Shown: positions 50,148 through 59,547, counted from the first letter of the stretch. The stretch is DNA of 64,000 nt from Pinisolibacter aquiterrae (GCF_019160155.1 NZ_JAFNIH010000014.1:1-64000); one strand, 5' to 3'. Made by a program: numbers and translations. The notes: a model not told the origin generated them from the sequence alone.

Positions 50148-51272
50148 ATGACCGCTTCCCTTCTTCTTCCTTGTCGACGGCATGACGCCCTGGTCTCGGC
50201 CGGGCGCGGAGCCGCGTCGTGGCCCGGGGTTCTCGCGCGATTCGCCGAAGATCACGATCTGACCTTCGCGCGGATCGAGGCGCTGGTGGCGTTGGAGGGG
50301 AGCGACGGCGCGGGGGCGTGGGTTCCGGTTCATGCGTCGGCGGCCTTCGTCGCCCGCTGGCGGCTGGTGCACGGCGCCGACGATCCCGCTCTCGACGCGG
50401 ACGACGGGCGCCGGGTGCGATGGGTCGAGTCGGAGACGGCGGAGCGCGACGCCTCCTCCAGCGAGACGGAGACCCCGGAGGAGCTGTGGATGGCCATCGA
50501 CGGCGACGTCGGGTTCGTCTGCCTGCACATCGGCGCGGCGCGGCCGCTGCCGGCGGCGGAGTGGCTTTCCCGGCTCGAGCCCTGTCTCGCGGCGCTGTCC
50601 GAGGCGGTGACGCTCGGCATGGCGATCGCCCGGGCCGAGGAGGAGGTGCTGCTGCGGGTGCTGGTCACGGTGGGCGCGACCGGGGCGATCGTCGATGCCT
50701 CCGGCCGGCCGCGCCGCTGGGAGCCGCGCGAGCGGCCCTTCGATCCGCGTTTCGTCGCGACCCTGATCGGGCGGGACGGCGCTTCGGCGCGGCGACGCGC
50801 GCGGCGGTCGCGCGGGCCGGGCGAGCGGGCCGGGGATCGCTTCCATCTGCTCGAGAGCGGCGAGGGGCGGCGTTGGATCGGCTATGTGATCGAGCTGCCG
50901 ATCGGTGAGACCGCCTTCGTCGCCGGCGACCGGCTGCTGGTCGCCTGGCCGCTCGACGCGGGGCCGCTTCCGGTCCCGGGGAGCGCGACGTCGGGCGAGG
51001 ATCTGGCGCGGGATCTCGCCGGGGCCTTCGGACTCTCCGGAGCGGAGGCGAGCCTGGCGGCGCGGCTCGCGGACTGCGATCTGCGGCAGGCTGCCGAGCG
51101 CTGCGGGATCGGCTACGAGACCGCGCGGTCGCATCTGAAGTCGATCTTCCGGCGCATCGGACTGATCCGGCAGAGCGAATTGACCGCCCTCCTCACCCGC
51201 TTCGTCTTCCACGCCGATCTGCGGCGCGGGCTGACGGCGGCGAGTGCGCCGCGAATTGACCCGAATGGGTGA
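50148..51272 (+). CDS. LuxR-type helix-turn-helix regulator
   Basis: A 374-residue protein whose last 65 residues form a LuxR/FixJ-type DNA-binding domain (LSGAEASLAARLADCDLRQA, GIGYETARSHLKSIFRRIGL). The first 300 residues match no receiver or acyl-homoserine-lactone-binding motif I can see. They include a PAS-like segment (VTVGATGAIVDASGRPRRWE). It may be a stand-alone sensor. The ATG at 50148 lacks a clear ribosome site. An outer-membrane barrel gene follows 112 bases later. Confidence 0.75.
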   Translation: MTASLLLPCRRHDALVSAGRGAASWPGVLARFAEDHDLTFARIEALVALEGSDGAGAWVPVHASAAFVARWRLVHGADDPALDADDGRRVRWVESETAERDASSSETETPEELWMAIDGDVGFVCLHIGAARPLPAAEWLSRLEPCLAALSEAVTLGMAIARAEEEVLLRVLVTVGATGAIVDASGRPRRWEPRERPFDPRFVATLIGRDGASARRRARRSRGPGERAGDRFHLLESGEGRRWIGYVIELPIGETAFVAGDRLLVAWPLDAGPLPVPGSATSGEDLARDLAGAFGLSGAEASLAARLADCDLRQAAERCGIGYETARSHLKSIFRRIGLIRQSELTALLTRFVFHADLRRGLTAASAPRIDPNG

Positions 51273-51384
51273 AACCGGCCGGCAACGAACCAGAAATGTA
51301 TCGCCGATCGAGGGTCGTCGGCATGGACGAGGCCGATCACCGGGCGTAGCGCAGTCTCTGGAATTCTCACAGGGAGATGAGACG

Positions 51385-52089
51385 ATGTTGGCCAAGACTC
51401 TGTTCGCGACCGCGGTCGCGGTTCTTTCGACCACCGCCTTGACCCAGGCGGCCGACATGGCGCGTCCGGCGCCGGTCGCCCCGATCGCCGAGCGCGCCGC
51501 GCAGCTGTGGACCGGCTTCTACGTCGGCGCCCATGTCGGCGTCGCTCATCACGACGGCGACATGACCGCCTTCACGCCCTGGAACGGCTATGCCGGCTTC
51601 CCGGTCGGCGGTCTCGCCGACACGCGGGTGATGGGCGGTCTCCAGGCCGGCTACAACTACCAGATGGGCAACATCGTGCTCGGCCTCGAGGCGACCGGCT
51701 CACTGATGCAGATCGACAAATGGTCGAACGAGAACCCGCCGCGCACCATGTTCCGCAGCGCCGTCAACTGGGACATCACCGTGACGCCGCGCATCGGCTA
51801 CGCCTTCGATCGCGCCCTGATCTACGTGAAGGGCGGTCTGGCGGTCGCCGAGTTCGAATATTCGCACAACCAGAACGGCACGATCATCGGGGCGACCCAG
51901 ACCCGCGCCGGCTGGACCGTCGGCGCCGGCCTCGAATATGCGCTGACCCAGAACGTCTCGCTCAAGGGCGAGTACGGCTACATGGACTTCGGCAAGAGCG
52001 GCGTCGACATCACCGGCGCGCCGTCGATCCGCGTCGAGCCCAATCGCCAGATCCATGCCTTCACGGTGGGCATGAACTATCGCTTCTGA
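51385..52089 (+). CDS. Outer-membrane beta-barrel protein (Omp25/RopB-like)
   Basis: A 234-residue porin-like barrel of the Omp25/RopB type. A signal peptide (MLAKTLFATAVAVLSTTALT) ends near AADMARPAPVAPIAERAAQ. It is followed by the barrel start WTGFYVGAHVGVAHHDG, AGYNYQMGNIVLGLEATG and the C-terminal FTVGMNYRF ending in Phe, which is needed for barrel insertion. AGGGAGATGAG before the ATG suggests strong translation. A strong terminator follows. It is a major envelope protein type in Hyphomicrobiales. Confidence 0.9.
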   Translation: MLAKTLFATAVAVLSTTALTQAADMARPAPVAPIAERAAQLWTGFYVGAHVGVAHHDGDMTAFTPWNGYAGFPVGGLADTRVMGGLQAGYNYQMGNIVLGLEATGSLMQIDKWSNENPPRTMFRSAVNWDITVTPRIGYAFDRALIYVKGGLAVAEFEYSHNQNGTIIGATQTRAGWTVGAGLEYALTQNVSLKGEYGYMDFGKSGVDITGAPSIRVEPNRQIHAFTVGMNYRF

Positions 52090-52112
52090 GGCGCTCGGAC
52101 GTCCTCGCCATG

Positions 52113-52146
52113 CGAAGGGGCCCGCCGGGCCCCTTCGTCGTTTCGA
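52113..52146 (+). terminator. Intrinsic terminator after the outer-membrane protein gene
   Basis: A perfect 11-bp stem (CGAAGGGGCCC at 52113-52123 and its complement at 52127-52137) with a three-base loop, followed by TCGTTTCG. It lies 24 bases past the stop codon. Confidence 0.8.
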
Positions 52147-52270
52147 AGGCCCGAAACGTGCTCGAAGGCGGTTTCGGACCTTCGTGTTGTTGCGCTGCAG
52201 CATCAAATCGATATGATCCGTGCCCCGCGATCCGCTCGGGATCGCCGCCCGTTTCGAGGCATCGCCCTTC

Positions 52271-53950
52271 ATGTTGCCGACCTCTGCCACCTACGAAGAC
52301 GTCATGGCCACCTTCCGGTGGATCGTGCCGACCGCCTACAACATCGGCATCGACGCCTGCCACAAATGGGCGGCGGTGGAGCCGGACCGGCCGGCGATCC
52401 TGCAGGCCCACCCCGACGGCACGTTCGAGACCTGGTCGTTCGGCCGCCTCTCGCGCGCGGCGCATCGCCTCTCCAACGTGTTGGTGGCCGAGGGTATCGC
52501 CCGGGGTGACCGGGTGGCGATCCTGCTGCCGCAGTCGCCGGAGACGGCCTTCGCCCATGTCGCGGTCTATTCCGCGGGCGCGATCGCGCTGCCGCTCGCC
52601 GACGTCTTCGGGGTCGAGGCACTGACCCATCGGCTCGCCGATTCGGGGGCGCGGGCGCTGATCACCAACCGGGTCGGGGCACGCAAGGTCGCCGAGATCC
52701 GTCCGCTCCTGCCCGAGCTCGAGCGGGTGTTCTGTTTCGACGGGGCCGAGGACGGGGCGATCGATCTCGCCGGGGCGATGGCGCGGGCCTCCGACGCCTT
52801 CGCGCCGGTGGCGACGCTCGCCGACGATCCGGCGCTGATGATCTACACTTCCGGCACGACCGGCGCGCCCAAGGGGGCGCTGCACGGGCACCGGGTGGTG
52901 CTCGGCCACGTGCCGGGGGTGCAGTATGCCCACGAATTTCTGCCACAGCCGGGCGATCTCGCCTGGACGCCGGCGGATTGGGCCTGGGCCGGCGGACTCC
53001 TCAACATCCTGCTGCCGTGTCTGACGCTCGGCGTGCCGGTGATGGCGGCACGGTTCGAGCATTTCGATCCGGACTTCACCTGGGACCTGATCGCGCGGCA
53101 CGGGGTGCGCAACGCCTTCGTGCCGCCGACGGCGATGAAGCTCCTGCGCGGCGCGGGCAGCCCGCGCGGGCGCCATGCGATCGATCTGAGGACGATCGGA
53201 TCGGCCGGCGAGGCGCTGGGGCGTGAGACCTACGAATGGGCCAAGGCCGAGCTCGGCATGACCATCAACGAGTTCTACGGCCAGACCGAGTGCAATCTGG
53301 TGCTGGGCTCCTGCGCGAAGATCGGCGTGACCCGCTCCGGGGCGATCGGCAAGCCGACGCCGGGGCACCGGGTGGCGGTGATCGGCGCGGACGGGCGGCC
53401 GGTGGCGCCGGGCGACACCGGGCAGATCGCGGTGATGCGGCCCGATCCGGTGATGTTCCTCGGCTATTGGAAACAGCCGGAGGCGACGGCGGCCAAGTTC
53501 CTCGGCGACTGGATGACCACCGGCGACCAGGGCATCGTCGACGAGGAGGGCTACGTCTTCTTCGTCGGGCGCGACGACGATCTGATCACCTCGTCGGGCT
53601 ATCGGATCGGCCCGGCCGAGATCGAGGATTGTCTCGCCGGCCATCCGGCGGTGGCGCTCGCCGCCGTGGTCGGCAAGCCGGATCCGCTGCGCACCGAGAT
53701 CGTCAAGGCCCACGTCAAGCTGGCGCCGGGCTTCTCGCCGAGCGAGGCGCTCGTCGCGGAGATCCGCGCCCATGTGCGCAACCGTCTGTCGGCGCACGAA
53801 TATCCGCGCGAGATCGAGTTCGTCGATGAGATCCCGCTCACCACCACCGGCAAGGTGATCCGGCGCTTCTTCCGCGAGAAGGCGCGCGACGAGGCGGCGC
53901 GTGACGCGTCGGGCGTGAGGCGCGGGGGGCGCGCGCCCGTCACTCGCTGA
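52271..53950 (+). CDS. Acyl-CoA synthetase (AMP-forming)
   Basis: A 559-residue ANL-superfamily enzyme activating a carboxylic acid to its CoA ester. The nucleotide loop IYTSGTTGAPKG is at 191-202. EFYGQTECN and TGDQGIVDEEGYVFFVGRDDD lie in the middle, and the catalytic Lys is in TTTGKVIRR. The sequence resembles acetyl/medium-chain acyl-CoA synthetases, but substrate chain length is not determined. The ATG at 52271 is used; a GTG at 52220 in frame is possible. Its end overlaps the convergent L,D-transpeptidase gene by 11 bases. Confidence 0.88.
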   Translation: MLPTSATYEDVMATFRWIVPTAYNIGIDACHKWAAVEPDRPAILQAHPDGTFETWSFGRLSRAAHRLSNVLVAEGIARGDRVAILLPQSPETAFAHVAVYSAGAIALPLADVFGVEALTHRLADSGARALITNRVGARKVAEIRPLLPELERVFCFDGAEDGAIDLAGAMARASDAFAPVATLADDPALMIYTSGTTGAPKGALHGHRVVLGHVPGVQYAHEFLPQPGDLAWTPADWAWAGGLLNILLPCLTLGVPVMAARFEHFDPDFTWDLIARHGVRNAFVPPTAMKLLRGAGSPRGRHAIDLRTIGSAGEALGRETYEWAKAELGMTINEFYGQTECNLVLGSCAKIGVTRSGAIGKPTPGHRVAVIGADGRPVAPGDTGQIAVMRPDPVMFLGYWKQPEATAAKFLGDWMTTGDQGIVDEEGYVFFVGRDDDLITSSGYRIGPAEIEDCLAGHPAVALAAVVGKPDPLRTEIVKAHVKLAPGFSPSEALVAEIRAHVRNRLSAHEYPREIEFVDEIPLTTTGKVIRRFFREKARDEAARDASGVRRGGRAPVTR

Positions 53951-54365
53951 CGATGATGCGGCTGTTCTGCATGCCGTGCTGGCGCACCAGCTCGAAGAGT
54001 TCGGCGGCGGCGCGCGGCGCGAGGCGGACGCAGCCGTGCGAGGCCGGGCGGCCGAGGCGGCCGGTCTCGTAGGTGCCGTGTACCGCGATGCCGCCGGCGA
54101 AGAAGATCGAGTGCGGCATCGGCGAGTTGTGATACTTGCGCGAATAGTAGCGCTTGTGCATCCGCTGCGGCTTGAAATCTCCGGTCGGGGTCCGATAGCC
54201 CTTGCGGCCGGTGGAGACCGCGTATTCTCCCTGGCGGACGCCGTCGACGAGGACCACCATCCGCTGGGTCGAGATGTCGATTCGGGCCTCGACGGCGGCT
54301 TCGGCGGTCTGTGCCCGGCCGAACACGGCGAGAAGGACGAGGAGGGTCAGGGCGAGGATACGCAT
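53940..54365 (-). CDS. L,D-transpeptidase (YkuD)
   Basis: A 141-residue periplasmic enzyme with a signal peptide (LALTLLVLLAVFGRAQTAEA) and a YkuD domain. The catalytic motif is His96...SHGCVRL with nucleophile Cys112. It forms 3-3 peptidoglycan cross-links or attaches proteins to the wall. The start at 54365 is chosen because the signal peptide begins there; the longer open frame upstream encodes no conserved sequence. Confidence 0.92.
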   Translation of the reverse strand: MRILALTLLVLLAVFGRAQTAEAAVEARIDISTQRMVVLVDGVRQGEYAVSTGRKGYRTPTGDFKPQRMHKRYYSRKYHNSPMPHSIFFAGGIAVHGTYETGRLGRPASHGCVRLAPRAAAELFELVRQHGMQNSRIIVSE

Positions 54366-54555
54366 CGCTGAGATCCTTCTGCGCTCGCCGCGATCGAGAC
54401 GCACGGCGGGTCGAAGCGACGAAAAGACGGCTGCAACCCTAACCTTCTTCGGCCCCCGGACGCACGCTTTACCTACCGTTAAGATTAAGTCGAAACCTTT
54501 CTCTACACAACGTCGCCGTGCTCCGCGGCGCGATCTCGAGTGGAGTGACGCTCTC

Positions 54556-54939
54556 GTGTCCCCTTGGAAACCCGTCCTGCTGATCTCGTTCCTCGCCGTC
54601 GCTCCGGCTCTGGCGGAGGACATGCCGCATCAACTGACGCCGGATCTGATCCAGACCGAGCGCGAGAGCTGCAACACTTCGACCGGCTACGGCGTCGACT
54701 TCGTGCAGTGGGTCGACATCGACGGCGACGGGCGCAAGGACGTGGTGCTCGACTATCGCGCCGCGCTGTGCGGCGGCCAGCCCGAGCCCTATTGCACGCG
54801 CGACGGCTGCCTGATCAAGGTCTGGCACGCCGAGAAGGGCGGGTGGCGCAAGATCTTCGACGGGCGCGTCGGGCGCTGGAGCGTCGGCACGGCGGGCGGC
54901 AAGGCCGAACTTCTGATCGACGGGCGGCCGCTGCGCTGA
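54556..54939 (+). CDS. Secreted hypothetical protein, 127 aa
   Basis: A 127-residue secreted protein (signal peptide SPWKPVLLISFLAVAPALAE, cut before DMPHQL). The mature part has an EF-hand/FG-GAP-like WVDIDGDGRKDVVLDYRAAL, four Cys (SCNTS, ALCGG, PYCTRDGC) and an all-beta appearance. The DIDGDGRKD loop suggests calcium binding. The start is a GTG at 54556 with GGAG upstream. Its stop directly abuts the stop of the convergent response-regulator gene. No named family. Confidence 0.75.
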   Translation: MSPWKPVLLISFLAVAPALAEDMPHQLTPDLIQTERESCNTSTGYGVDFVQWVDIDGDGRKDVVLDYRAALCGGQPEPYCTRDGCLIKVWHAEKGGWRKIFDGRVGRWSVGTAGGKAELLIDGRPLR

Positions 54940-55359
54940 TCAGCCGGTGCGGGCTCTGCGGCCGTGGGCGCGGGCGAGGAGCCCGTGGAGGTCGCGTACC
55001 GAGAAGGGTTTCTCCAGCCAGTCGTCGAAGACGGCCGGCATCGGGTCGGGCCGGGCGCGCCCGGTGACGGCGACGAGGTGGGCGTCGCGGCCGCCCGAGG
55101 TGGCGGCGAGTTCGCCGGCGAGGCGCTCTCCGGGGATGTCGGGCAGGCCGAGGTCGACGAAGATCACGTCGAATCGGTTCGCGCGGATCTCGCGCAGCGC
55201 GGCGGCGCCGTCGGCGACGATGGTGGCGTCGACCCCGAGCGGGGCCAGCATCGCCTGGAGGAGGACGCGGCCGATGCCGTGATCCTCGACGGCGAGGAGG
55301 CGCAGGCCGTCGTGTGGGGGACGGGGGGCGGTGTCGCGGTCGTTCGGTTCGTCGCGCAT
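54940..55359 (-). CDS. Single-domain response regulator
   Basis: A 139-residue receiver domain with acidic pocket VEDHG, phospho-acceptor Asp69 in FVDLGLPDIPGE and Lys in WLEKPFSV. No output domain, so it acts by protein contacts or in a phosphorelay. No histidine kinase is adjacent. It is 31 bases downstream of gluQ on the same strand. Confidence 0.87.
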   Translation of the reverse strand: MRDEPNDRDTAPRPPHDGLRLLAVEDHGIGRVLLQAMLAPLGVDATIVADGAAALREIRANRFDVIFVDLGLPDIPGERLAGELAATSGGRDAHLVAVTGRARPDPMPAVFDDWLEKPFSVRDLHGLLARAHGRRARTG

Positions 55360-55390
55360 GGGGTCGCCCTCGGCTCGGAATGGAACCAGT

Positions 55391-56317
55391 CTAGCCGAGC
55401 CGGATTAACGCCTCACTAAGCCTGTCGAGACGTCGTTCGGTGGCGGGCCAGTCGACGAGGCGACGGACGTCGGCGGGCGTCAGGCCGTCGCCGCGCAGGC
55501 TCGCCAGCGCCGTGTCGGCGGCCGATTTGGAGAGTTTGCGCCCGTCGGCGTCGCGGATCAGGTCGTGATGGTGGAACACCGGCGCGGGGAGGCCGAGCAG
55601 CGTCTGGAGCAGGCGGTGGACGCTGGTCGACCAGAAGAGGTCGCGGCCGCGCACCACGTGCGTCACCCCTTGGGCGGCGTCGTCGACGACCACGGAGAGG
55701 TGATAGCTGGTCGGGGTCTCCTTGCGGGCGAGGACCGGATCGCCCCAGGCGGCGGGATCGGCGGCGACGAGGCCGGTTTCGCCGTCCGGGCCGGCGCCGG
55801 CCTCGCGCCAGGTCAGATCGGCCGGACCGAAGCGCGCGGCGAGACGGGCGAGAGCGGCGGCGGTGTCGAGGCGCAGCGCCACCGGCTCGCCGGGGCGGTC
55901 CTGCGGCGCGAGGCGATCCTCGGGCGGCGGCCACGGCGCGCCGTCGGGGTCGCGCGGCCAGGGCCGGCCCTCGGCCTCGGCGCGGGCGACGGCGGCGCGG
56001 ATCTCGGCGCGGGTGGCATGGCTCTCGCGGAGCAGACCGTCGGCCGCCAAGCGATCGAGGACGGCGCGATAATCGGCGAAATGGTCGGACTGACGGCGGA
56101 TCTCGCCGTCCCAATCGAGGCCGAGCCAGGCGAGATCCTCGAGGATCCCGGCTTCGAATTCGGGGCGGCAGCGGGTGGTGTCGATGTCCTCGAGGCGCAG
56201 CAGGAAGCGGCCGGCGAGGCGGCGGGCGAGCGCATGATCGAGCAACGCCGAATAGGCGTGGCCGAGATGGAGGCGCCCGTTGGGCGAGGGGGCGAAGCGG
56301 AAGACGGGGCTGGACAT
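55391..56317 (-). CDS. gluQ: Glutamyl-Q tRNA(Asp) synthetase
   Basis: A 308-residue paralogue of glutamyl-tRNA synthetase without the anticodon-binding part. It attaches glutamate to queuosine in tRNA-Asp. The class I signatures are HLGH at 17-20 and KLSKS. The zinc-binding cysteine cluster of E. coli GluQ is missing: the equivalent place reads ESHATRAEI, and the region before WPRDPDGAPWP has no Cys. Some alphaproteobacterial members are similar, so activity is still likely. The start at 56317 follows the family. Confidence 0.9.
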   Translation of the reverse strand: MSSPVFRFAPSPNGRLHLGHAYSALLDHALARRLAGRFLLRLEDIDTTRCRPEFEAGILEDLAWLGLDWDGEIRRQSDHFADYRAVLDRLAADGLLRESHATRAEIRAAVARAEAEGRPWPRDPDGAPWPPPEDRLAPQDRPGEPVALRLDTAAALARLAARFGPADLTWREAGAGPDGETGLVAADPAAWGDPVLARKETPTSYHLSVVVDDAAQGVTHVVRGRDLFWSTSVHRLLQTLLGLPAPVFHHHDLIRDADGRKLSKSAADTALASLRGDGLTPADVRRLVDWPATERRLDRLSEALIRLG

Positions 56318-56382
56318 CGAGCGATCACCGGGTCGACAGTCGCCCTTCATAGCGGGTCGGAAGCGGCGAGGGCAGGGGCGCG

Positions 56383-57027
56383 ATGCGACGGATCGAGGGC
56401 GACGACGACGTGAGGGCCGGGCTCGCGGAGCTGACGCGGATCGATCCCAGGCTCGTCCCGATCGTCGCCGCGAGCGGGGCGGTGCCGCTCCGGCGGCGTC
56501 CGGCCGGGTTCTCGGGGCTGGCTCGGATCGTCACGGCGCAACAGGTCTCGGCGGCGGCCGCCGCCTCGATCTGGACGCGCGTCGAGGGCGTGATCGGGCC
56601 TGAGCCGACGCCCGGGGCCATCGCGAACCATTCCGACGAAGCGTTGCGGGCGGCCGGCCTCTCGGCGGCCAAGGTGCACACGCTCCGGGCGATCGCCGAG
56701 GCCTGCGCCGGCGGGCTCGATCTCGAGGCCTGCGCGGCCGCCGCCGAGGACGAGGCAGTGGCGGCGCTGACGGCGGTCAAGGGCATCGGACGATGGACGG
56801 CGGAGGTCTATCTCCTGTTTTCGGCCGGGCATCCGGACGTGTGGCCGGCCGGCGATCTGGCGTTGCAGGTGGCGGTCGGCGACGGGCTCGGGCTCGACGG
56901 GCGGCCGAGCGAGAAGGAGGTGCGGGCGATCGCGGCCGCCTGGGCGCCGTGGCGCAGCGTCGCGGCGCGCCTCTTCTGGGCCTATTACGCGGCCCGGCGC
57001 GACGGCCGCGAGGGCATGGCGCGCTGA
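56383..57027 (+). CDS. DNA-3-methyladenine glycosylase II (AlkA-type)
   Basis: A 214-residue HhH-GPD base-excision glycosylase that removes alkylated bases. The helix-hairpin-helix VKGIGRWTAEVYL is at 132-144 and the catalytic Asp158 is in PAGDLALQ. There is no N-terminal AlkA accessory domain, as in the compact type. It is divergent from gluQ with a 65-base gap. Codon use is normal for the chromosome. Confidence 0.9.
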   Translation: MRRIEGDDDVRAGLAELTRIDPRLVPIVAASGAVPLRRRPAGFSGLARIVTAQQVSAAAAASIWTRVEGVIGPEPTPGAIANHSDEALRAAGLSAAKVHTLRAIAEACAGGLDLEACAAAAEDEAVAALTAVKGIGRWTAEVYLLFSAGHPDVWPAGDLALQVAVGDGLGLDGRPSEKEVRAIAAAWAPWRSVAARLFWAYYAARRDGREGMAR

Positions 57028-57234
57028 GGCGGCTCCCAGGCCCGTGGCGGGGCGAGCGCCATGGCGCGGCGGCAACGCTTCGGGTTCTTTCGGAGCCGAA
57101 CCTTCACACGAGCGACATGCGGCCTGTACACTGTCCGCAACGTTCGTGGTGCCGGGGTTTCGACGGGGCCGATTCGATCGTCGCCGAGATCCTCGCGCAC
57201 CGTCTCCCCTCGGGAGCCGAGAGCGAGGTGCGCC

Positions 57235-57792
57235 TTGACGATCCACGTGACGCCGCGGTCCCATCCGGTTCTGGTGCTGAACGCCGATCATCGGCCGCTC
57301 AGCTATTATCCCCTGTCGCTGTGGTCGTGGCAGGAGGCGATCAAGGCGGTCTTCATGGATCGCGTGACCATTCTCGCCAACTACGACGTCGCCGTGCGCA
57401 GCCCCAGCATGGAGATGCCGCTGCCGTCGGTGGTGTCGTTGAAGTCCTTCGTCCGGCCCAGCCGCACGCCGGCCTTCACCCGATTCAACGTCTTCCTGCG
57501 CGATCGCTTCAGCTGCCAATATTGCGGTTCGAGCCAGGATCTGACCTTCGATCACGTGGTGCCGCGCGCCCGTGGCGGCCAGACCACCTGGGAGAACATC
57601 CTGACCGCCTGCGCGCCCTGCAATCTCAAGAAGGGCGATCGCTCGATGCGCGAGGCGGGACTCCATGCCACCCATCTGCCGTGGAAGCCGAGCGTCCACG
57701 ACCTGCACGAAGCCGGGCGCCACTTCCCGCCCAACTTCCTCCATGAGAGCTGGGTCGACTATCTCTACTGGGACACCGAACTCGAGCCGTGA
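57235..57792 (+). CDS. HNH endonuclease
   Basis: A 185-residue HNH nuclease conserved in Hyphomicrobiales. It has a zinc pair CQYC (Cys94, Cys97), the active DHVVPRARGG (Asp106-His107), NILTACAPCN (Asn121, Cys126, Cys129) and an N-terminal MTIHVTPRSHPVLVLNADH. The start is a TTG at 57235, strongly supported by GAGCGAGG seven bases upstream and by the family N-terminus. Its cellular role is not known; it is a core gene and not part of a visible defence island. Confidence 0.9.
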   Translation: MTIHVTPRSHPVLVLNADHRPLSYYPLSLWSWQEAIKAVFMDRVTILANYDVAVRSPSMEMPLPSVVSLKSFVRPSRTPAFTRFNVFLRDRFSCQYCGSSQDLTFDHVVPRARGGQTTWENILTACAPCNLKKGDRSMREAGLHATHLPWKPSVHDLHEAGRHFPPNFLHESWVDYLYWDTELEP

Positions 57793-57803
57793 ACTGGCGT
57801 TCG

Positions 57804-59519
57804 TCAGCTCGAGATGCGGATCCGTTTGATCGAGTTGGCGATCTGGGCGAAGACGTCGGACAGTTGGCTCGCCGTGGTGACGTTGAAGAACTTGCCCGTG
57901 TCGCTGGCGCAGTAGGTGAGCAGGGTCGGGTCCCCGTCGACGAGATTGATCGCGTAGATCGTGATGCCGGCGGCCTTGGCGTTGGCGCAGGCGAGCCGGG
58001 TGCGGGCGTCGATCTTGTCGCGGTCGGGGGTATTGGCGGTGCCGTTGCCGTACCAACGGTTCTGCGTGTTCGCCCCGTCGGTCATCACGATCATGAACTT
58101 GCGGGAGCCGCCGGTCGTTCCGGTGAGGGGGGCGTTGGCGGTGAGGGCCTCCATGCCCCATTGGACGCCGATGGTGATGTTGGTCGCGCCGGAGGGCTGC
58201 ATCGTGTCGACCGTCGTCGCGAGCGAGGTCAGGTTGTTGGTGAGGCCCTTGAGCGCGATCAGGGTTCCGACGGTGCAGTTCGCCTTCGGGTAGAGCGTCG
58301 CCGGTAGTCCGGCGATCGGCGCGGTGTTCTGAACGTCGTAGGGCTGGGTGCGATCGATCAGGCACCCGGACCAGACGTCGGCGGGCTGGAGCAGCAGGTT
58401 GGAATTGGCGGTTTCGTCGGTCGCGGTCTTGGCGGTCTGCGGGGTCTGGGCCGGGCTCGGCGTATAGGGCCGGGATTCCAGCGTGACCGGCGCGCTCCAT
58501 CCGGCTCCGACGCAGACGAGGAGCAGCCACTGGGTGCAGACCCATTCCTGACGCTGGGCGACGATCGCGCTGCCGGTGTCGATGGTCTTGTAATAGAGAT
58601 CCGCCGTGCCCGTGCAGAGGCCGAGGAGCCAGGAGACGCAATCGGTGAAGGTGCCCGTCGTGCCGAGTTTGAAGCCCGAGGCATAGCTCGACAGACAGCG
58701 GTTCTGCGAGGTCGTGCGATAGGGGACGGTCGAAACGAAGGCGTTGCAGTCGATCGCCGGCTTGCTCGATTGGGCGGTCTGACAGGCGGTCTTCTCGATC
58801 GGGTCGGTCAGGGTGTTGCAGTCGGTGGTCGCGGCATAGGGATTGGTCGGCGCGGCCGAGGTCGCGCCGGTCAGGGCGACGGCGTCGACCCGGACCTCGG
58901 TGTCGAAGGGGATCATCGCCACCTGGACGTCGGTGCCGGTGGTGAAGGCGCCGAGGAAGAGCTTCACCGCCTTCTTCAGTTCCACCATGCGATTGCCGTT
59001 GGCCATCGAACCGGAACTGTCGAGGACGAGGGCGACGTCGAGCGTGTCGGTGGACGCGATCGCCGAGGATCGCGCCTCGAGGGTCAGGGAATCGAGGCCG
59101 ACGATCTTCAGGAAGGTGGTCGGGGCGGCATAGGTCGCCGTGTAGGTATGGGTCGGGGTGGACGAGGTCAGCGTGCCGGCGGTCGGGGAGGGCAGGTCGA
59201 CGACATTGGCGAGATAGACGCTGTCGGCCTCGCTCCGGCGCTTCGTCTCGTCGCTGCCGAGATAACGGGCGGCGGAGAGGGCCGCGGCATCGGCGCCGGC
59301 CTGCATCACGGAATGGAGCCGACGCATCTGGGCGAGGTCGATCACCCCGCCGACCGCGACCGTCAGGATCGTCGCGGCCAAGGCAAAAATGGTTGCGACG
59401 TTCCCATTCCTGCATCCGAAGACTGTATTTCTGGACGACGTCTCGCGTCTTCGTGTTCGTTCGGTGTTTCGAATTCTGTCGGAGAGGAACTGAAGGAAGG
59501 GGATCGGATGCGTTTTCAT
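57804..59519 (-). CDS. TadG-like pilus assembly protein with von Willebrand factor domain
   Basis: A 571-residue protein. The N-terminal TadE/Flp-like helix (NVATIFALAATILTVAVGGV, then QMRRLHSVMQAGADAAALSA) anchors it. A von Willebrand A domain follows with the metal motif DSSGS at 167-171 and the later MTDGANT. Many Cys in the middle insertion suggest disulfides. Such proteins accompany Tad pili, but no other tad gene is in the window, so it is an orphan copy or a stand-alone surface protein. Confidence 0.85.
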   Translation of the reverse strand: MKTHPIPFLQFLSDRIRNTERTRRRETSSRNTVFGCRNGNVATIFALAATILTVAVGGVIDLAQMRRLHSVMQAGADAAALSAARYLGSDETKRRSEADSVYLANVVDLPSPTAGTLTSSTPTHTYTATYAAPTTFLKIVGLDSLTLEARSSAIASTDTLDVALVLDSSGSMANGNRMVELKKAVKLFLGAFTTGTDVQVAMIPFDTEVRVDAVALTGATSAAPTNPYAATTDCNTLTDPIEKTACQTAQSSKPAIDCNAFVSTVPYRTTSQNRCLSSYASGFKLGTTGTFTDCVSWLLGLCTGTADLYYKTIDTGSAIVAQRQEWVCTQWLLLVCVGAGWSAPVTLESRPYTPSPAQTPQTAKTATDETANSNLLLQPADVWSGCLIDRTQPYDVQNTAPIAGLPATLYPKANCTVGTLIALKGLTNNLTSLATTVDTMQPSGATNITIGVQWGMEALTANAPLTGTTGGSRKFMIVMTDGANTQNRWYGNGTANTPDRDKIDARTRLACANAKAAGITIYAINLVDGDPTLLTYCASDTGKFFNVTTASQLSDVFAQIANSIKRIRISS

Positions 59520-59547
59520 GACGACATGCCGTAGAGTTGTCTAGGGC

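Noticed and set aside
57235-57792. HNH endonuclease as part of a restriction or defence system
   Set aside because: It is a conserved stand-alone core gene of Hyphomicrobiales with no methylase or defence partner nearby.
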